The position numbers and the translations under genes were made by a program. The notes beneath the pieces were generated by a model that saw only the letters and a list, made by a program, of their open reading frames with translations, ran no database searches and had not been told where the DNA came from. Of a DNA stretch of 64,000 nucleotides, positions 8,646 through 19,506 are shown in pieces (the stretch's first letter is position 1; each line of letters begins with the position of its first letter). Source of the DNA: Bradyrhizobium sp. cir1 (lineage in GTDB: Bacteria; Pseudomonadota; Alphaproteobacteria; Rhizobiales; Xanthobacteraceae); NCBI RefSeq assembly GCF_014198245.1, contig NZ_JACIHE010000003.1:434001-498000 (forward strand). Reading direction: 5' to 3'.

Positions 8646-10265
8646 ATGCGTTTTGTGTCTTTCAGGCCGGCGACCTCAGTCCTCGCTGTCACTGCGCTGT
8701 TGCTCATCGCCACCGCGCCGTCGCAAGCGCAAACCAGGGCGGAGACATTGCGCTATGTGACGGGCGCATCCGTCAACACGCTCGATCCCAACATCCCCGG
8801 CTCGACCCGCGAGTCCTTCGCGCTGAGCATGAGCACCTATGACCGCCTGGTCGCGTTCGGCCGCAAGCAGCTCAATGGCAAATGGGTGTTCGATCTCGAC
8901 ACCATCACCGGCGAGCTCGCTGAATCCTACGAGGTCAGCCCCGACGGCCTGAAGCTCACCTTCCGCCTGCGCAAGGACGCCAAATTCCAGGACGGCTCGC
9001 CGGTCACGGCCGAGGACGTCAAATGGTCGCTCGATCGTTGCGTCACCGCGCCGATCCTCGGCAAGGCGCAGTTGCTGACGGGATCGCTGACGTCGGCCGA
9101 CCAGTTCAAGGTGATTGATCCGCTCACCATCGAGGTGACGCTGCCCAAGCCCGACAAGCTGGCGCTGCCGAACCTTGCGACCGTCTATCCCATGATTATC
9201 AACTCGAAGGTCGCCAAGGAGCATGCGACCGCTGACGATCCGTGGGCAACCGCCTGGCTCAAGGAGCACACCGCCGGCAGCGGCGCCTATGTGGTCGAGA
9301 GCTTCAAGCCGGGCGAGCAGGTGATCGTCAAGCGCAACGAGGACTGGAACCGCGGCTCGGCCAACAAGCCGGCCTTCTTCAAGCGCGTGATCGTGCAATC
9401 GGTGCCGGAGCCTGCGACCCGCGCCAACCTCGTCGAGCGCGGCGATGCCGATCTCGTGCTCGATCTGCAGGCGAGCGACGTGCAGTCGCTGGAAGCCAAG
9501 GGCAAGCTGAAGGTGGTCTCGACGCCGCAATACAATGCGATCACCTACGTCTCGATGAACAACCAGATCCCGCCCTTCGACAACGTCAATGTCCGTCGCG
9601 CCATCGCTTATGCGCTCCCCTATGACGACATGTTCAAGGCCGCCCTGTTCGGGCGCGGCTCGCCGCTGTTCGGCGCGAGCTGGCCGGACGGTAAGCCGCT
9701 GAACGGCATCTATCCGTTCCAGCAGCCGGTGAAGCTCGATCTCGACAAGGCCAGGGAATATCTGAAGGCCGCAGGTCTCCCCGAGGGCTTCTCGACCACG
9801 TTCAGCTTCAATGTCGGCCAAGCCTCGACTGCGGAGCCGATGGCGGCCCTCGTGAAGGAATCGCTCGGCAAGATCGGGATCAAGGTCGACATCCAGAAGC
9901 TGCCGGATGCGCAGATGTCGACGCAGATCAACGAGAAGAAACTGCCCTTCTACACCGAAGGCATCGTCGCCTGGCTGCCCTCGACCGACTACTTCTACCG
10001 CAACTTCTACACCGGCAATCAGCGCTGGAACTACTCTTCGATCAACAACCCGGACCTGGCCGCGATCGCGCAGGAGGCCCGCTTCGAGCCGGATAAGGCC
10101 AAGTACGAGGAGGCCGGCCGCAAGCTCAACGCGATGCACTTTGATCTGATGCCGCAGATCATGCTGTGGCAGCCGAACCAGGACGCCGTCATGGCGCCGT
10201 CGATCGAAGGCTACACCTACGAGTTCCATCGCCAGGTCGACTATCGCGACGTCAGCCGCAAATGA
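8646..10265 (+). CDS. ABC transporter substrate-binding protein (peptide/Dpp type), system 1
   Basis: 539-residue periplasmic binding protein of the SBP_bac_5 (DppA/OppA) family. A Sec signal peptide is visible (basic start, hydrophobic VLAVTALLLIATA, cleavage likely after SQA near residue 28). The body has the usual opening TLDPNIPG, LAESYEVSPDGLKLTFRLRKDAKFQDG and VKWSLDR elements. This family binds peptides but also many other ligands, including amides, opines and heterocycles. The 118 bp before it are the first real gap after the catabolic run and could hold a promoter; an AGGGAAAAACC purine stretch precedes the ATG. Two permeases and a double ATPase follow at once, so this is a complete importer. 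Confidence 0.92.
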   Translation: MRFVSFRPATSVLAVTALLLIATAPSQAQTRAETLRYVTGASVNTLDPNIPGSTRESFALSMSTYDRLVAFGRKQLNGKWVFDLDTITGELAESYEVSPDGLKLTFRLRKDAKFQDGSPVTAEDVKWSLDRCVTAPILGKAQLLTGSLTSADQFKVIDPLTIEVTLPKPDKLALPNLATVYPMIINSKVAKEHATADDPWATAWLKEHTAGSGAYVVESFKPGEQVIVKRNEDWNRGSANKPAFFKRVIVQSVPEPATRANLVERGDADLVLDLQASDVQSLEAKGKLKVVSTPQYNAITYVSMNNQIPPFDNVNVRRAIAYALPYDDMFKAALFGRGSPLFGASWPDGKPLNGIYPFQQPVKLDLDKAREYLKAAGLPEGFSTTFSFNVGQASTAEPMAALVKESLGKIGIKVDIQKLPDAQMSTQINEKKLPFYTEGIVAWLPSTDYFYRNFYTGNQRWNYSSINNPDLAAIAQEARFEPDKAKYEEAGRKLNAMHFDLMPQIMLWQPNQDAVMAPSIEGYTYEFHRQVDYRDVSRK

Positions 10266-10291
10266 TATCGGGAAGCGAAGGAGTCTGAAAG

Positions 10292-11326
10292 GTGACGACC
10301 GGTCTTGGCGCAACGATGGTGCGGGCGGGCAGGCGGCTTCTGTCGTCGCTGCCGGCATTGTTCGGTGTGCTGGTCTTCACCTTCCTCTTGATGCGCGTTC
10401 TGCCCGGCGACCCCGCGGTGTTCTTCGCCTCGGGGCCCAATGCGGGCAAGGAGGAGATCGAGCTGATCCGCAAGCAAATGGGGCTCGACAAATCGGTGCC
10501 GGAGCAGCTGGTGTTCTATCTCTCCGACATCGGTCACGGCAATCTCGGCCGTTCCATGATGACGGGGCAGCCGGTGCTGAAGGATTTGCGCGAGCGGCTG
10601 CCGGCCTCGCTCGAGCTCACCTTCACCGCGCTCCTGATCGCGCTGATCGCGGCGGTGCCGCTCGGCGTCATCGCGGCGCTGCGGCCGGGGTCGATCGTCG
10701 ATCACGGCGTGCGGCTGTTCTGCGCGCTCGGGGTCTGCGTGCCGACCTTCGTCTCGGGCCTGCTCCTGATCTACGTCTTCTACTATCTGCTCGGGCTCGC
10801 GCCCGATCCTACCGGGCGGATCGATGTGTTCACCTCGCTGCCGCCGCAGCGCACCGGCTTCCTGTCGATCGACTTCCTGCTGGCCGGCGATTTCGAGGGC
10901 TGGTGGGCGGCCTGCAGGCAATTGATCCTTCCGGCGGTGAGCATGGCGCTGTTCGTGATCGCGCCGCTGGCGCGGATCACGCGCGCCTCGATGCTGGTGT
11001 CGCTCGGCAGCGATTTCGTGCGCACCGCGCGCTCGGTCGGGCTGTCCTGGCGCAAGGTGGTCGTCACCTATGCGCTGCGCAATGCGATCCTGCCCGTCAT
11101 CACCATCGCCGGCATCGTGTTCTCGACCATGCTGGGCGCCAACGTCCTCGTGGAGAAAGTGTTCTCCTGGCCGGGCGTTGCCTCCTACGCGCTCGATGCG
11201 CTGCTGTCGTCCGACTATGCGCCGGTGCAAGGCTTCGTGCTGCTGATGGCGAGCCTGTTCGTGCTGGTCAATCTCGTGGTCGATATCTGCTATGGCATCG
11301 CCGATCCCAGGGTGTCGATCGAATGA
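10292..11326 (+). CDS. ABC transporter permease (DppB type), system 1
   Basis: 344-residue inner membrane permease of the DppB/OppB family with an N-terminal transmembrane helix (VFTFLLMRVLPGDPA) and the cytoplasmic EAA-type loop near LVSLGSDFVRTARSVGLS. The start is a GTG at 10292, supported by AAGGAG about 9 bp upstream; an in-frame ATG at 10316 is less well placed. It overlaps the next permease by 4 bp (ATGA). It forms the heterodimeric channel with that protein. Confidence 0.9.
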   Translation: MTTGLGATMVRAGRRLLSSLPALFGVLVFTFLLMRVLPGDPAVFFASGPNAGKEEIELIRKQMGLDKSVPEQLVFYLSDIGHGNLGRSMMTGQPVLKDLRERLPASLELTFTALLIALIAAVPLGVIAALRPGSIVDHGVRLFCALGVCVPTFVSGLLLIYVFYYLLGLAPDPTGRIDVFTSLPPQRTGFLSIDFLLAGDFEGWWAACRQLILPAVSMALFVIAPLARITRASMLVSLGSDFVRTARSVGLSWRKVVVTYALRNAILPVITIAGIVFSTMLGANVLVEKVFSWPGVASYALDALLSSDYAPVQGFVLLMASLFVLVNLVVDICYGIADPRVSIE

Positions 11327-12171
11327 CCAGTGCAACCCTTCGCCATTCGGTCTGGATCCTGCGCGGCAATCCGCTCACGGCAGTCGCAGCGGCGGGCGCG
11401 ACGCTGTTCGTCCTCGTCGCGATCTTCGGCCCCTGGATCGTGCCCTATGATCCCGTGGTCTCCAATGTGTCGGAGGCGTTGCAGCCGCCGAGTGCGGCGC
11501 ATCTCGCCGGCACCGACCAGCTCGGGCGCGACGTGTTCAGCCGTCTCATCATCGCGGCACGGCTCGATCTTGCCATTGCCGTCTCCGCGGTCGGCATCTC
11601 CTTCGTGATCGGCGCCGTCGTCGGCTCCTTCTGCGGCTATGCCGGCGGCCGGCTCGATCGCGCGGTCGGCCGCTTCGTCGACGTGATGATGGCCTTTCCG
11701 CTGTTCGTGCTGGCGATGGCGATGGTCGCGGCGCTCGGCAACCGCATCGAGAACATCGTGATCGCGACCGCGATCATCAATCTCCCCTTCTACATCCGCT
11801 TCGCGCGCGCGGAGGTGAACGTCCGGCGCAATGTCGGCTGGGTCGAAGCCGCGCGCGCCTGCGGCGAGAGCCATTTCTCGGTGGTGCTGCGTTTCCTGCT
11901 GCCGAACATCCTGCCGGCGATGGCGGTGCAGATCTCGCTCAATCTCGGCTGGGCCATTCTCAATGCCGCGGGCCTGTCCTTCATCGGACTCGGCGTCAAG
12001 CCGCCGACGCCGGAGTGGGGCATCATGGTTGCGGAGGGCGCGCGCTTCATCTCCACGGGGCGGTGGTGGCTGGTGGCCTTTCCGGGCCTTGCACTGATGC
12101 TGGCCGTGCTGTGCTTCAATCTGCTCGGGGACGGGATGCGGGATATTCTCGATCCCCGCATGCGCACATGA
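11323..12171 (+). CDS. ABC transporter permease (DppC type), system 1
   Basis: 282-residue permease of the DppC/OppC family. It has the first membrane segment AAAGATLFVLVAIFGPWIV, the typical periplasmic GTDQLGRDVFSRLI stretch and the EAA loop WVEAARACGESHFSVVLRFLLPN. The start at 11323 overlaps the DppB-type stop and its own stop overlaps the ATPase start, so the four transporter genes are tightly coupled. The frame is open far upstream inside the previous gene, but the conserved N-terminus fixes the start here. Confidence 0.9.
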   Translation: MTSATLRHSVWILRGNPLTAVAAAGATLFVLVAIFGPWIVPYDPVVSNVSEALQPPSAAHLAGTDQLGRDVFSRLIIAARLDLAIAVSAVGISFVIGAVVGSFCGYAGGRLDRAVGRFVDVMMAFPLFVLAMAMVAALGNRIENIVIATAIINLPFYIRFARAEVNVRRNVGWVEAARACGESHFSVVLRFLLPNILPAMAVQISLNLGWAILNAAGLSFIGLGVKPPTPEWGIMVAEGARFISTGRWWLVAFPGLALMLAVLCFNLLGDGMRDILDPRMRT

Positions 12172-13838
12172 GCGAGGAACTGCTCAGGATCGACGACCTC
12201 CACGTCGCGTTCTCGACGCGGCGTGGCATGGTCGAGGCCGTGCGCGGCGTTTCGCTCAATGTCGGGGCCGGCGAGATGCTCGGCCTCGTCGGCGAGAGCG
12301 GCTCGGGCAAGTCGGTGACCGGCTTTGCCACGACGCGGCTGCTCGATGCCGCCGGCCGCGTCACCGGCGGCAAGATCCTGTTTCGCGGGCAGGACGTGAC
12401 GAAGCTCAGGGGCGATGACCTCCGCCATCTCCAGGGCGCCGCGATGTCGATGATCTTCCAGAATCCGCGGGCTGCGCTCAACCCGATCCGGGCGATCGGC
12501 CTGCAGATCGCGGACGCGATCCTCACCCACAAGCGGATCTCGAAAGACGCCGCGCGGGCCGAGGCGTTGGAATTGCTGCGCGCCGTCCAGATCCGCGATC
12601 CCGAAGCGCGGATGAATGCCTATCCGCACGAGCTCTCCGGCGGCATGTGCCAGCGCGTCATGATCGCGATCGCGATCTCCTGCAATCCCTCGCTCCTGAT
12701 TGCGGACGAGCCGACCACCGGTCTGGACGTCACCACGCAGAAGGTGGTGATGGATCTGCTCGCGGACATCGCCGCCGCACGCGGCATGGCGACGATCCTC
12801 ATCACGCACGACCTCGGCCTCGCGGCACGCTATTGCCGCCGTATCGCGGTGATGGAGCGCGGCCGCATCGTCGAGGAGGCGAGCCCCAGGACACTCTTCA
12901 GCGCGCCGCAGCACGCCTATACGCGGCGCCTGGTTGCGGCGTCGCCGACCGCGACGTCCCGGATCGAGGATCTCGTCACCGAGGAGGAGCGGGAGCGTTA
13001 CGCCACTGTCGTCAGCAAGCCCAGGCAGGAGCCTGCGCACGGGACGCCGCCGCTGCTGGAGGTGCGCAAGCTCGCAAAACGCTTCGACCAGGGCTCTGCG
13101 GCCGTCGCCGACTTCTCCATGACGATGGCCGGCGGCGAGAGCGTCGGTCTCGTCGGCGAATCCGGCTCCGGCAAGAGTACGACCTCGCGCATGATCTGCC
13201 GCCTGATCGATCCCAGCGAAGGCGACATTGTGTTCGACGGGCAGTCGATCGGCCACGTGGCGGCGCGCGACTTCCACCGCTCGCGCTTTCGCAAAGACAT
13301 CCAGATGGTGTTCCAGGACCCGAACGAGAGCCTCAACCCGCGCTTCACGGCGTTCGACTGTATCGCCCATCCCCTGATGCGGCTCGACGGCATGCGGGCG
13401 GGCGATGCGTTGCGCCAGCGCGTCGAGGAATGCGCCGAGCGGGTCGGGCTGCCGCTCGACCTCTTGCCGCGCTTCCCGCATCAGCTCTCCGGCGGTCAGA
13501 AGGCCCGCGTCGGCATTGCCCGCGCCATCGCCTGCCGGCCGCGGCTCCTCGTGTTGGACGAGCCAACCGCTGCGCTCGACGTCTCGGTGCAGGCGGTTGT
13601 GCTGCAGCTGCTTGATCGCCTTCGGCGCGAGAATGACATCGCGCTGCTGTTCGTCAGCCACGATCTCAACGTGGTGCGCATGCTGTGCGACCGCACCATC
13701 GTGCTGCGCAATGGCGGCATCGTGGAGCAGGGGGAGAGCCGGACGCTGTTCGACAATCCGAAGACCGACTACACCCGCAAGCTGGTCGAGGCGATCCCGC
13801 ATATCGAGACCGGCGAGTTGCTCGCGGCTGCTCTCTGA
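12168..13838 (+). CDS. ABC transporter double ATP-binding protein, system 1
   Basis: 556-residue protein with two complete nucleotide-binding domains in one chain. Walker A occurs at residues 42-49 (GESGSGKS) and again at 330-337; signature motifs are HELSGGMCQRV in the first half and HQLSGGQKARV in the second; both Walker B regions (ADEPTTGLDV, LDEPTAALDV) are intact. This is the GsiA/YejF style of ATPase, in contrast to the separate DppD and DppF proteins of the second system downstream. The ATG at 12168 overlaps the permease stop. It powers import through the two permeases before it. Confidence 0.92.
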   Translation: MSEELLRIDDLHVAFSTRRGMVEAVRGVSLNVGAGEMLGLVGESGSGKSVTGFATTRLLDAAGRVTGGKILFRGQDVTKLRGDDLRHLQGAAMSMIFQNPRAALNPIRAIGLQIADAILTHKRISKDAARAEALELLRAVQIRDPEARMNAYPHELSGGMCQRVMIAIAISCNPSLLIADEPTTGLDVTTQKVVMDLLADIAAARGMATILITHDLGLAARYCRRIAVMERGRIVEEASPRTLFSAPQHAYTRRLVAASPTATSRIEDLVTEEERERYATVVSKPRQEPAHGTPPLLEVRKLAKRFDQGSAAVADFSMTMAGGESVGLVGESGSGKSTTSRMICRLIDPSEGDIVFDGQSIGHVAARDFHRSRFRKDIQMVFQDPNESLNPRFTAFDCIAHPLMRLDGMRAGDALRQRVEECAERVGLPLDLLPRFPHQLSGGQKARVGIARAIACRPRLLVLDEPTAALDVSVQAVVLQLLDRLRRENDIALLFVSHDLNVVRMLCDRTIVLRNGGIVEQGESRTLFDNPKTDYTRKLVEAIPHIETGELLAAAL

Positions 13839-13904
13839 GGCCGTGCAAGTCAACGTGGGTCAGCCAAAAAGTCGATGAGATCCCGCTGGCGAAGGGCCAT
13901 TTAC

Positions 13905-13914
13905 TGGCATACCA
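13905..13914. promoter_or_regulatory. Possible GntR-type operator before importer system 2
   Basis: TGGCATACCA is a near-perfect palindrome that resembles the TGGTATACCA core bound by FadR-group GntR regulators. It lies about 80 bp upstream of the second binding-protein start, in a 155-bp gap, where an operator would be expected. No GntR gene is in the window, and a 10-bp match can arise by chance, so this is only a candidate. Confidence 0.25.
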
Positions 13915-13993
13915 TTTGCTTGCCAATGAGCTTCGGTTTCACCTGCCTTTGGCCAACGATTGGCCGACATCACGGCATTACTGGGAGGACTTC

Positions 13994-15598
13994 ATGGATC
14001 GCAGGACCGTATTGAAGGGACTGGCTGGCGCGGGCAGCCTGGCATTGACGGGCGGCCTCTCGGCACCGGCGATCGCCCAGGGCGCCGCTGCGCGCACCCT
14101 GCGCTTCGTGCCGCAAGCCAATCTCGCCAATTTCGACCCGATCTGGGGCACCCAATATGTTGTGCGCAATGCGGCCGCGATGGTCTGGGACACGCTCTAC
14201 GGCATCGATTCCTCATTCCAGCCGCAGCGGCAGATGGTCGAGTCCGAGGAAGTGACGGATGACGGCACGACCTGGACCTTCAAGCTGCGCCCGGGACTCA
14301 AATTCCACGACGGCGAGCCGGTGCTGAGCAAGGACGTCGTCGCAAGCCTCACCCGCTGGGCGGCGCGCGATCCGATGGGCCTGATGATCAAGGCGCTCCA
14401 GCAGGAGCTCACGGCCGTCGACGACCGCACCTTCAAATGGGTGCTGAAGCAGCCTTTCCCGAAAATGCTCTACGCGCTGGGCAAGAACAATTCGCCATGC
14501 GCCTTCATCATGCCCGAGCGCATCGCGCAGACCGATCCGTTCAAGCAGATTTCCGAATACGTCGGCTCCGGTCCGCTGAAGTTCGCCAAGAGCGAGTGGG
14601 TCCCCGGCGCCAAGGCGGTGTTCGAGAAATTCGCGGACTATTCGCCGCGACTGGAGAAGTCGTCCTGGCTCGCAGGCGGCAAGCAGGTGATGGTCGATCG
14701 CGTCGAGTGGGTGATCATGCCGGATCCGGCAACCGCGGCGGCCGCGTTGCAGAACGGTGAGATCGACTGGTGGGAGAATCCGATCGCGGATCTCGTTCCG
14801 GTTCTGAAGAAGAACAAGAACATCAGCGTCGATATCGGCGATCCCCTCGGCAATATCGGCTCGTTCCGCATGAACTTCCTCTATCCGCCGTTCAACGACG
14901 TCAAGGCGCGGCGCGCGGTGCTGATGGCGCTCAGCCAGGAAGACTACATGCGCGCGATCGTCGGCGACGACAATTCGCTGTGGAAGCCGCTGCCCGGCTA
15001 CTTCACGCCGGATACGCCGCTCTACACCGAAGTGGGCGGCGAGATTCTGAAGGGCAAGCGCGATCTGGACGCCGCCAAGAAGCTGCTCGCCGAGAGCGGC
15101 TATTCCGGCCAGCCGGTGACGTGTCTCGTCGCGCAGGACCAGCCGATCACCAAGGCGATGGGCGACGTGACCGCCGACCTCCTCAAGAAGCTCGGCATGA
15201 ATGTCGACTTCGTTGCGACCGATTGGGGCACGGTCGGCTCCCGCCGCGCGCAGAAGACACCGCCCGGACAGGGCGGCTGGAATATGTTCCACACCTGGCA
15301 CGCAGGCGCGGATTGCGTCAATCCGGCTCCCTACACCGCCATTCGCGCCAATGGCGACAAGGCCTGGTTCGGCTGGCCGACCAGCGCAGGCACCGAAAAG
15401 GAGGTCGCGTCGTGGTTCGAGGGCAAGAACCTCGACGAGGAGAAGGCCGCCATCGGTCGTCTCAACAAGGCGGCGATCGATGACGTCGTCTACGCGCCGA
15501 CCGGCTTCTTCCTGAGCTACACCGCTTGGCGTAAGAACGTCTCGGGCGTGACCAAGGGACCGTTGCCCTTGTTCTGGGGCGTGTCGAAGTCCGCTTGA
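13994..15598 (+). CDS. ABC transporter substrate-binding protein (peptide/Dpp type), system 2
   Basis: 534-residue SBP_bac_5 family binding protein. The N-terminus MDRRTVLKGLAGAGSLALTG carries a twin-arginine pattern followed by a weakly hydrophobic stretch and AIAQG, so export by Tat is more likely than Sec, unlike the binding protein of system 1. The body shows FVPQANLANFDPIWG and TWTFKLRPGLKFHDGEPV, typical of the family. The ATG at 13994 is preceded by a good GGGAGGA ribosome site; the open frame upstream is not used. Two permeases and two ATPases follow. Ligand unknown; it need not be a peptide. Confidence 0.92.
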   Translation: MDRRTVLKGLAGAGSLALTGGLSAPAIAQGAAARTLRFVPQANLANFDPIWGTQYVVRNAAAMVWDTLYGIDSSFQPQRQMVESEEVTDDGTTWTFKLRPGLKFHDGEPVLSKDVVASLTRWAARDPMGLMIKALQQELTAVDDRTFKWVLKQPFPKMLYALGKNNSPCAFIMPERIAQTDPFKQISEYVGSGPLKFAKSEWVPGAKAVFEKFADYSPRLEKSSWLAGGKQVMVDRVEWVIMPDPATAAAALQNGEIDWWENPIADLVPVLKKNKNISVDIGDPLGNIGSFRMNFLYPPFNDVKARRAVLMALSQEDYMRAIVGDDNSLWKPLPGYFTPDTPLYTEVGGEILKGKRDLDAAKKLLAESGYSGQPVTCLVAQDQPITKAMGDVTADLLKKLGMNVDFVATDWGTVGSRRAQKTPPGQGGWNMFHTWHAGADCVNPAPYTAIRANGDKAWFGWPTSAGTEKEVASWFEGKNLDEEKAAIGRLNKAAIDDVVYAPTGFFLSYTAWRKNVSGVTKGPLPLFWGVSKSA

Positions 15599-15615
15599 TC
15601 GTGCGTTGAGGCCAG

Positions 15616-16557
15616 ATGCTCTCCTACATCCTCCGTCGCATCGTCGCGACCTTGCCGGTCATGGCAATCGTCGCGCTGTTCGTGTTCAGCCTGCTTTACA
15701 TCGCGCCGGGTGATCCGGCCGTGGTGATCGCGGGCGATCAGGCAAGCCCGGAGGATGTGGAGCGTATCCGCCAGAGCCTCGGCCTTGACCGGCCCTTCCT
15801 GGTCCAGTTCGGAAGCTGGGTCTGGCGCATCCTGCATGGCGATCTCGGCACCTCGATCTTCACCAACCTGCCGGTCTCGGCGATGATCGGGCAGCGTCTT
15901 GGACCGACGCTGTCACTGATGATCGTCACGCTGCTGCTCACGATCGTGGTGGCGGTGCCGCTCGGCGTGGTGGCGGCGTGGAAGGCCGGCAGCCTGATCG
16001 ACCGCGTCATCATGGGCTTTGCCGTGTTCGGCTTCTCGCTGCCCGTCTTCGTTGTCGGCTACATGCTCGCCTACATCTTCGCGCTGGAGCTCGAATGGCT
16101 GCCGGTGCAGGGCTACACGCCGCTGACCCAGGGTTTCTTGCCGTGGCTGGAAAACCTGATCCTGCCGTCGATCGCGCTCGGCTGCGTCTACATCGCGCTG
16201 GTGGCGCGCATCACGCGCGCCGCCATGCTCGAAGTCCTGCAGCAGGACTATATCCGCACCGCCAAGGCCAAGGGCCTGGGGCAGGGCGGCATCCTGTTCA
16301 TTCACGCGCTGAAGAACGCTGCGGTGCCGATCGTGACCGTGATCGGGATCGGCATCGCGCTGCTGATCGGCGGCGCGGTCGTCACCGAAAGCGTGTTCGC
16401 GATCCCCGGCCTCGGCCGGCTCACGATCGATGCGATCCTGCGCCGCGACTATCCCGTCATCCAGGGCATCGTGCTGCTGTTCAGCTTCGTCTACGTCCTC
16501 GTCAATCTGATGATCGACGTCACCTATACGCTCGTTGACCCGAGGATCCGCTATTGA
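15616..16557 (+). CDS. ABC transporter permease (DppB type), system 2
   Basis: 313-residue DppB-like permease. It starts with the membrane segment VMAIVALFVFSLLYIAPGDPA that opens this family and has the EAA-type loop LEVLQQDYIRTAKAKGLGQ. It lies 17 bp after the binding protein and overlaps the following permease by 4 bp. With that gene it forms the channel of the second importer. Confidence 0.92.
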   Translation: MLSYILRRIVATLPVMAIVALFVFSLLYIAPGDPAVVIAGDQASPEDVERIRQSLGLDRPFLVQFGSWVWRILHGDLGTSIFTNLPVSAMIGQRLGPTLSLMIVTLLLTIVVAVPLGVVAAWKAGSLIDRVIMGFAVFGFSLPVFVVGYMLAYIFALELEWLPVQGYTPLTQGFLPWLENLILPSIALGCVYIALVARITRAAMLEVLQQDYIRTAKAKGLGQGGILFIHALKNAAVPIVTVIGIGIALLIGGAVVTESVFAIPGLGRLTIDAILRRDYPVIQGIVLLFSFVYVLVNLMIDVTYTLVDPRIRY

Positions 16558-17477
16558 CCGACACGACCGTCAACCCGCAATCGCTTCCCGCCGGCCTCGT
16601 CCTTGCGCCGCAACTGCCGGAGATCCTCCGGCCGGTCAAGATCCGGCGCGGCTTCATCGGCCTGTTGCGCGGCCATCCGACGGTCGCGATCGGCGGTGCG
16701 CTACTGCTGACGCTGGTGCTGATCGCGATCTTCGCGCCCTATCTCGGCACGGTCGATCCGACCGCGCTGGCGCCCGCAAAACGCACGCGCGCGCCCTCGG
16801 CCGATTTCTGGTTCGGCACCGACGTGCTCGGCCGCGACATCTATTCGCGCGTGCTCTTTGGTGCCCGGGTCTCGCTCACGGTCGGCCTGTCGGTCGCGAT
16901 CTTCGCATCCGCGGCGGGTCTTGCGATCGGTATGATCTCGGGTTTCATCCGCTGGGCCGACGGCATCTTGATGCGCTTCATGGACGGCTTGATGTCGATC
17001 CCGCCGATTCTGCTCGCGATCGCGCTGATGGCTCTTACGCGCGGCAGCGTGGGGAATGTCATTCTTGCCATCACCATCGCGGAGATCCCGCGCGTCTCGC
17101 GCCTCGTCCGCAGCGTCGTGCTGTCGCTGCGCGAGCAGCCCTATGTGGACGCGGCGGTCGCCTGCGGCACGCGTACGCCGATGATCATCCTGCGCCACAT
17201 CCTGCCCAACACGGTTGCGCCGATGCTGGTGCAGGCGACCTATATCTGCGCCAGCGCCATGATCACGGAGGCGATCCTGTCCTTCATCGGCGCCGGAACG
17301 CCGCCCACCATTCCGTCCTGGGGCAACATCATGGCCGAAGGCCGCGCGCTGTGGCAGGTCAAGCCCTACATCGTGTTCTTCCCGGCGGCGTTCTTGTCCG
17401 TCACCGTGCTGGCGGTGAACCTGCTCGGCGACGGCCTTCGTGATGCGCTCGATCCGCGCATGGCCAAGAGCCTGTGA
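16554..17477 (+). CDS. ABC transporter permease (DppC type), system 2
   Basis: 307-residue DppC-like permease with the first membrane segment [17 protein letters not shown], the [19 protein letters not shown] stretch and the loop [22 protein letters not shown]. The likely start is a TTG at 16554 that overlaps the DppB-type stop; about 40 cytoplasmic residues precede the first helix. The next gene follows after 19 bp. Confidence 0.9.
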   Translation: MTDTTVNPQSLPAGLVLAPQLPEILRPVKIRRGFIGLLRGHPTVAIGGALLLTLVLIAIFAPYLGTVDPTALAPAKRTRAPSADFWFGTDVLGRDIYSRVLFGARVSLTVGLSVAIFASAAGLAIGMISGFIRWADGILMRFMDGLMSIPPILLAIALMALTRGSVGNVILAITIAEIPRVSRLVRSVVLSLREQPYVDAAVACGTRTPMIILRHILPNTVAPMLVQATYICASAMITEAILSFIGAGTPPTIPSWGNIMAEGRALWQVKPYIVFFPAAFLSVTVLAVNLLGDGLRDALDPRMAKSL

Positions 17478-17496
17478 TAGTGCGGGGCTGATCACG

Positions 17497-18482
<986 letters not shown>

Positions 18483-18486
<4 letters not shown>

Positions 18487-19466
18487 GTGTTCCGTTGCTC
18501 CAGGTCAACGACCTCAAGAAGCATTTCCCGATCAATAAGGGCCTCTTCGGGCGACAAACCGAATTCGTCTATGCGGTGGACGGCGTGTCGTTCGAGATCG
18601 CGCGCGGCGAGACCTTGTCGCTGGTCGGCGAGTCCGGCTGCGGCAAGTCGACGGTCGGGCGCGCCATCCTGCGGCTGTTCGAGATCACCTCGGGCCAGGT
18701 CATTCTCGACGGCCAGCGTATCGACGACGCGCATCCGAGCACGATGCGCCAGATGCGCCGGCGCGTGCAGGTCGTGTTCCAGGATCCGTTCTCCAGCCTC
18801 AACCCGCGCATGCGCGTGCGCGACATTCTCGCCGAGCCGATCCGCAATTTCGGCCTCGCCAAGTCCAAGGAGGATCTCGAGGTCCGCGTCACGTCGCTGA
18901 TGGATACGGTGCGCCTGCCGCGCGAGGCGCTGAACCGCCGGCCGCACGAATTCTCAGGCGGCCAGCGCCAGCGCATCGGCATTGCGCGCGCGCTCGCGGC
19001 TGAGCCCGAGTTGATCGTGTGCGACGAGGCGGTCTCGGCGCTCGACGTCTCGGTCAAGGCGCAGGTCGTCAATCTGCTCCAGGACCTTCAGCAGAAGTTC
19101 GGCCTGGCGCTGCTGTTCATCAGCCACGACCTCGCCATCGTCGAGCACATGACCCATCGCGTCGCGGTGATGTATCTCGGCAAGATCGTCGAGGTGGCGC
19201 CGCGCCGCGAGATCTTTGCCGCGCCGAGGCATCCCTACACCAAGGCGTTGCTCTCCGCGGTGCCGCTACCCGAGCCCGGTGCCCAACGCAATCCGATCAT
19301 CCTCGGCGGCGACGTGCCGAGCCCGATCAACCCGCCGAAGGGATGCCGCTTCCACACCCGCTGCCCGTTCGTGTTCGACCGCTGCCGGACCGAGGAGCCG
19401 ACGCTCCGCGCGGCCGGAGACGAGCAGTGGGTGGCCTGCCACCTGGATGCATTGCCGGCGGGTTGA
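18483..19466 (+). CDS. ABC transporter ATP-binding protein (DppF type), system 2
   Basis: 327-residue ATPase that pairs with the DppD-type protein. It has [17 protein letters not shown] (Walker A), [17 protein letters not shown] (signature), [12 protein letters not shown] (Walker B) and the family's C-terminal cysteine region [14 protein letters not shown]. The ATG at 18483 overlaps the DppD stop. It is the last gene of the second importer and meets the acetamidase gene tail to tail 40 bp further on. Confidence 0.92.
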
Positions 19467-19490
19467 GTCGCGTTGAATTTTGAACTCCGG

Positions 19491-19506
19491 TCCGGCTTCC
19501 GCCGGA
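19491..19506. terminator. Short hairpin between convergent genes
   Basis: TCCGGC-TTCC-GCCGGA forms a perfect 6-bp stem with a 4-base loop exactly between the DppF-type gene and the convergent acetamidase gene. No clear T-run follows on either strand, so it would be a weak intrinsic terminator at best. Confidence 0.35.
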
